8,861 nt of DNA from JBAZBO01 sp041671425. Its GTDB lineage: Bacteria; Patescibacteriota; WWE3; UBA101185; UBA10185. Shown one piece after another: positions 5,883-8,861 of the stretch (its first letter is position 1; each line of letters opens with the position of its first letter). A program made the translations under genes and the position numbers. The notes under the pieces are model-generated. The model saw nothing but the letters and a program-made list of their open reading frames with translations, was not told where the DNA came from and ran no database searches. The stretch lies in assembly GCA_041671425.1 (NCBI GenBank), contig JBAZBO010000038.1, forward strand, positions 1 to 8,861, in the 5' to 3' direction.

Positions 5883-7457
5883 TTAGAAGGTTATGGCGTC
5901 TTCAACAGACTTTTCTCTTGGATTCTTCTTATCCTTGAACGATATAGCCCTGACATACAATTTCTCATATTCCTTAGAACTGAACTCCCAGCTGTAATCT
6001 GAGGACATGGCATTGTTCACTAAGGTCTGCCAAAGTTTTTTGTTGTTATACAGTTCAGCAGCCCTAGCTATCTGTCCAAACAGTGAAAATTCATCAAAAT
6101 TAGTGAAAACCAAACCATTTCCAGTGCCCTCTAGTGAGTCAAAATTCTCAACGGTGTCTGCCAATCCTCCTACGTTTCTAACAATGGGCACAGCACCATA
6201 TCTCATAGACTCTATCTGAACTATGCCACAGGGCTCAAATCTTGAAGGTAGGACCATACAATCACATCCTGAAAATAACAATCTTGGCAAAGTGAAATTG
6301 GGATAGGGGTGTATTCCCACCTTATCAGGAAATTCATCCTTTAAGTCGTACAGCATCTGGGTTATACCACCATCCCCTCCTCCAACCTGGACGAATTGCA
6401 CATCATAGTCCACCAGTACATGTCTCATGGTATTCACAATAAGATCTACACCCTTTTGCCAATCCAATCTGCCCACATATCCAAAGACAACTTTGTTTGG
6501 GTTGGCCTCAAGTCCATACTCTTTCTGAAGTGCGATCTTATTCTTCACCCTTTTATCTAAGGAATTAATGTCATAGTTTTGCTCGAGGAGATTATCAGTT
6601 GCTGGATTGAATTCGTCATAGTCAAGTCCATTGACAATACCAAAGAGCTTTCCCTTGGTCTCCATCAGCAGCCTATCCAAGCCTTCACCAAACTCAGGGG
6701 TCAGGATCTCCCTGGAATAGGTTTTAGAAACAGTATTCACTGCATCGGCAAAGAGTATTCCTCTTCTCATGAAGTTTAGGGTGTTTATTGTGGGAGAAAA
6801 GAAAGGAGCCACGGGAGATTTACCATCATCATAGGCCAATTCAGACACATGCTTGTGATCAAAGTTACCTTGGAAATTTATGTTGTGTATGGTAAAAACG
6901 GTTGCGATATCACAAAGTATTGGATCCTTTTTGTATACCGTTTTCAGATAGTTAGGTACCAAAGCGGTATGCCAATCATTGCAGTGTATGACATCTGGAA
7001 CAAATCCCTCTGTCCTTATAAACTCCAAAATTCCTCTGGATAACAAAGCCCATCTGGTGGGGTCATCGCTATAGCCATACACATTGGCTCTCTTTTCATA
7101 GTATTCCTGATTTTCTAGAAAGTATGTGGGGACACTCTTCTCACAATTCGTGCAGACTTTGATATTACATATCAGCTCGGGATTATTCTCATCATCAGTA
7201 GGAACCCTCAAACCCTCATAGATTACCTTAGTTTTATATTTCTCCTCATCTATCAAACCAAACTTGGGGATGAACAATCTTACATCATGACCCTGCTTTA
7301 CCAATGCCCTGGAAAGGTATGCCAAGACAGATGAGAACCCACCAACAGTTGCGTAAGGAGCAGCTTCAGCCCCAACCATAAGTATTTTCAACTTTCTGTT
7401 TTTGTTGTTTTCTTGGGGAGCAGAGACCACTTTCCTGACCGGCGCTTTTTTTGGCAT
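5883..7457 (-). CDS. Divergent GT5 glycogen synthase-like glycosyltransferase (second paralogue)
   Basis: This 524-residue GT-B protein belongs to the glycogen/starch synthase family. The first 22 residues are a basic, probably disordered tail absent from glgA1. The family layout follows: AEAAPYATVGGFSSVLAYLS (30-49), VIHCNDWHTALVP (156-168), FTIHNINFQGNFD (188-200), YVGRLDWQKGVDLI (327-340; Arg330, Lys335), LPSRFEPCGIVQIESMRYG (403-421; Glu408) and NVGGLADTVENFD (428-440). The C-terminal donor-site residues are intact, but the N-terminal KxGGLxD motif is changed: its Lys aligns with Thr36 and its Asp with Ser43. Three cysteines, C97, C102 and C105, cluster in an N-domain insertion. The ATG at 7455-7457 is preceded by a promoter whose -10 ends six bases upstream. 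It is flanked by the HTH regulator and GH57b. Donor, acceptor and product may differ from those of glgA1; that is inference. Confidence 0.88.
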   Translation of the reverse strand: MPKKAPVRKVVSAPQENNKNRKLKILMVGAEAAPYATVGGFSSVLAYLSRALVKQGHDVRLFIPKFGLIDEEKYKTKVIYEGLRVPTDDENNPELICNIKVCTNCEKSVPTYFLENQEYYEKRANVYGYSDDPTRWALLSRGILEFIRTEGFVPDVIHCNDWHTALVPNYLKTVYKKDPILCDIATVFTIHNINFQGNFDHKHVSELAYDDGKSPVAPFFSPTINTLNFMRRGILFADAVNTVSKTYSREILTPEFGEGLDRLLMETKGKLFGIVNGLDYDEFNPATDNLLEQNYDINSLDKRVKNKIALQKEYGLEANPNKVVFGYVGRLDWQKGVDLIVNTMRHVLVDYDVQFVQVGGGDGGITQMLYDLKDEFPDKVGIHPYPNFTLPRLLFSGCDCMVLPSRFEPCGIVQIESMRYGAVPIVRNVGGLADTVENFDSLEGTGNGLVFTNFDEFSLFGQIARAAELYNNKKLWQTLVNNAMSSDYSWEFSSKEYEKLYVRAISFKDKKNPREKSVEDAITF

Positions 7458-7463
7458 GGAGCC

Positions 7464-7472
7464 ATTCTACCA
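7464..7472 (-). promoter_or_regulatory. Predicted extended -10 promoter of glgA2, leaderless start
   Basis: TGGTAGAAT is an extended -10: TGn plus TAGAAT, 5 of 6 matches. It ends six bases before the glgA2 ATG. No convincing -35 is seen 17 bases upstream, as is common for extended -10 promoters. Immediately upstream and overlapping the TGG is CCACTGTAATAATGTGG (7470-7486), with 4-base inverted arms CCAC/GTGG, a possible operator. Confidence 0.55.
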
Positions 7473-7512
7473 CATTATTACAGTGGATTGCCCCGGTCAG
7501 AGCAAAGGGTCG

Positions 7513-8391
7513 TTAGGCGGTTTCGAGTTCTTCGGTCAGTTCATTCTTACCAAAGGAATCTATATCTTTTCTAAGCTGATCCTTGGACACTACGAAAAGT
7601 CCATGAAGCTCAACCTTTGTATCGAATACTCCTGCTTCGTCTGAGAAGATCAGACACAATTGAGAATTGGACTCATCGCTTGGGACCAATCTCAAAAGCT
7701 TTTCGAAAAGGTCTCTATCCTGTGACCTTATGTATACGTGCAATACTGAGAAAGGATCCTTCAACGGTTTATACAATGACAAACCTGCATTCAAAGTGAA
7801 TGCATAGTCAACATTGGATCTTCTGGAGACTTTGTCTATGTTCTGGGCAACGTCCTTCAAACCTCCTGACAAGCTTCTGTAATAAAAGATTGATCTACCA
7901 GATGGTGCCTGCTCCACTTTTTCCTCGACCTCTTCTACAAGGCCACTTAGATTTTCAACCGGTTCTCTCTCCGGTTCTGGAGCAACTTCAACCTTTCTTG
8001 GTGCACTCTCAACTGCAGGACTTTCAGTAACTTTTTGAGCTTCTTCCTGTTCTTTCCTAAACTTTTCGGCAGAAGCTTTGAACCTGGATAACCAATCAAC
8101 ATCATCTTCCTCATCTGTCACTGGTTCTACGGCTTTTGGCGCAGCTCTTCTGACAGGGGCACTCACTTCTTCAGGCTGTCTCACAGCAGCTCTTTCGGTC
8201 TGACTTTCTGATCCGGCACCTGGGTGAAGGAAATCAAGGATGTTCTGCTTTGTAAATCTAAGCCTACCTGTTGCTGTCTTTATTTCAGCGTCAAGTTTCC
8301 CATCCTCTAAATATCTATAAACTGACCTCAAACTAACACCTAGTATTTCTGCCACTTCCGTGGACGTATATAGTCTGTCATTTAAATTCAT
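7513..8391 (-). CDS. HTH (MerR/excisionase-like) DNA-binding protein with possible AbiEi-like C-terminal domain
   Basis: This is a predicted transcription regulator of 292 residues. The N-terminal domain (about 7-56) is a MerR/excisionase-type winged helix-turn-helix: YTSTEVAEILGVSLRSVYRY, then EDGKL, with GRLRFT (42-47) as the wing. Residues 57-165 form a low-complexity Pro/Glu/Ala/Val-rich linker with one probable charged helix (about 94-121). The C-terminal domain (about 166-280) has NVDYAFTLNAGLSLYKPL (193-210), VLHVYIRS (216-223), SDEAGVFD (250-257) and GLFVVSKDQL (264-273). This pattern resembles the C-terminal nucleotidyltransferase-like domain of AbiEi-type regulators, a tentative match made from memory. 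The frame extends 13 codons further to a TTG (8430), but those codons are the TTGACA/TATACT promoter, so the ATG at 8389-8391 is chosen. The gene lies 55 bases upstream of glgA2, so regulating the glucan genes is plausible but unproven. Confidence 0.8.
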   Translation of the reverse strand: MNLNDRLYTSTEVAEILGVSLRSVYRYLEDGKLDAEIKTATGRLRFTKQNILDFLHPGAGSESQTERAAVRQPEEVSAPVRRAAPKAVEPVTDEEDDVDWLSRFKASAEKFRKEQEEAQKVTESPAVESAPRKVEVAPEPEREPVENLSGLVEEVEEKVEQAPSGRSIFYYRSLSGGLKDVAQNIDKVSRRSNVDYAFTLNAGLSLYKPLKDPFSVLHVYIRSQDRDLFEKLLRLVPSDESNSQLCLIFSDEAGVFDTKVELHGLFVVSKDQLRKDIDSFGKNELTEELETA

Positions 8392-8397
8392 GACATG

Positions 8398-8427
8398 AGT
8401 ATAAAGAGCAGGTTTATTAAATGTCAA
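8398..8427 (-). promoter_or_regulatory. Predicted promoter of the HTH regulator gene, leaderless start
   Basis: A perfect -35, TTGACA (8422-8427), and TATACT (8398-8403, 5 of 6) are separated by 18 bases. The -10 ends six bases before the ATG at 8389-8391. The -35 contains the TGA stop codon of the upstream glycosyltransferase gene (8424-8426). This is the best promoter on the - strand of the window. Confidence 0.75.
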
Positions 8428-8861
8428 CAATCTTCGGGTTTTTTTAGTATGCTTTTGTACACAAGAAGTGGAAAGTATAGAAATGCTGAGACTATTCGTC
8501 TAAACCTCCACGGTTGTGTAGCTAATCGGAACAACCACTCTAGGTTTAACATGACAAGAGGCGCGGGGGCATGTCTTTGGATACCAGAGAAGTAATCGAA
8601 CGTACCACCCACACCGATACTCACTTTTGCAGGAATCAAATTGGATACCCTTTTTATCCAAAACTCTTGTTTTGGGTGTCCATAAGCAACAAAAACTATG
8701 TCAATATTAGTTATATTTGCACTATACATACATTCGTGGATATATGACAGTGTCCGTTCGTCATCCTTTTCTGAAGGTCCAAGTGCTGAGGTAGCTCCAA
8801 CCAAGTTCAGTCTGGGGTATTTCTCTTTGGGTGTTTTTGCAGCGTCGCCAGCAACATGGTG
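8424..8861 (-). CDS. WecG/TagA/CpsF-family glycosyltransferase (GT26), C-terminal part
   Basis: The window holds the last 145 codons; the frame is open to the window edge, so the start lies outside. Family knowledge: these enzymes add N-acetylmannosamine or a related sugar to undecaprenyl-diphosphate-GlcNAc at the inner face of the membrane, for teichoic acid, enterobacterial common antigen or exopolysaccharide. Signatures seen are KEKYPRLNLVGATSALGP, IVFVAYGHPKQEFWIKRV (the GxPKQE motif), VSIGVGGTFDYFSG and APLVMLNLEWLFRLATQPWR. The basic and hydrophobic end (FRRIVSAFLYFPLLVYKSIL) fits the C-terminal membrane-binding appendage described for TagA. An internal TTG at 8802-8804 is not the start, because the family sequence continues upstream of it. 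Its stop codon lies inside the -35 box of the following regulator gene. The exact sugar is unknown; the link to the glucan genes may be only positional. Confidence 0.88.
   Translation of the reverse strand, partial: HHVAGDAAKTPKEKYPRLNLVGATSALGPSEKDDERTLSYIHECMYSANITNIDIVFVAYGHPKQEFWIKRVSNLIPAKVSIGVGGTFDYFSGIQRHAPAPLVMLNLEWLFRLATQPWRFRRIVSAFLYFPLLVYKSILKKPEDC

Noticed and set aside
8392..8430. N-terminal extension of the regulator from a TTG start
   Set aside because: The extension encodes a near-consensus promoter ending six bases before the internal ATG, where HTH homology also begins, so it is more likely non-coding.
1..8861. CRISPR array, tRNA or rRNA genes, insertion sequence or prophage
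   Set aside because: I saw no regularly spaced repeats, no cloverleaf or CCA-ended tRNA pattern, no rRNA stretches, and no transposase or integrase. The excisionase-like HTH is attached to a large non-phage protein.
1..8861. Recoded TGA (genetic code 25 or 4)
   Set aside because: GH57b and the WecG-type gene end at TGA exactly where the family sequences should end, and the reading frames are complete under the standard bacterial code.

Overview
The window looks like chromosomal DNA from a bacterium with a small, compact genome, most likely a Candidate Phyla Radiation/Patescibacteria-type lineage. This placement is an inference from gene content and layout (short intergenic gaps, promoters embedded in neighbouring genes, few Shine-Dalgarno sites, GH57 enzymes paired with GT5 glycogen synthases). 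TAA, TAG and TGA all serve as stops for clear genes, so the ordinary bacterial code applies and TGA-reading lineages such as Gracilibacteria are unlikely. I could not run a phylogeny, so the phylum is left open.

Left part (1-1571). The window opens with the last codons of a LamG/concanavalin-A-like surface protein on the + strand. It meets, tail to tail, a small coiled-coil protein of unknown function on the - strand. A 200-base intergenic region (390-589) then carries two divergent promoters. The right-hand one drives the ribosomal stalk operon rplJ-rplL (L10 and L7/L12) through a well-folded L10 leader RNA. That leader ends in a hairpin plus U-run directly abutting the rplJ start codon. The operon ends at a bidirectional terminator (1547-1571).

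Centre and right part (1570-8861). All genes here are on the - strand. In transcription order they are: the end of a WecG/TagA-type glycosyltransferase (GT26), a DNA-binding protein with a MerR/excisionase-like helix-turn-helix and a possible AbiEi-like C-terminal domain, a divergent GT5 glycogen synthase paralogue (glgA2), two tandem GH57 enzymes joined by an ATGA overlap, and a canonical GT5 glycogen synthase (glgA1). Together these form an alpha-glucan locus: the GT5 enzymes would extend alpha-1,4-glucan chains from a nucleotide-glucose donor, and the GH57 enzymes would branch, transfer or trim them. The order glgA-GH57-GH57-glgA suggests two enzyme pairs. The donor-making enzyme (GlgC) and a GH13 branching enzyme are not in the window.

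The most notable regulatory pattern is that three - strand genes (the regulator, glgA2 and the first GH57) each have a good -10 hexamer exactly six bases before the ATG and no Shine-Dalgarno sequence. This predicts leaderless mRNAs. It also shows that the longest reading frames for two of these genes start too early, inside promoter DNA.
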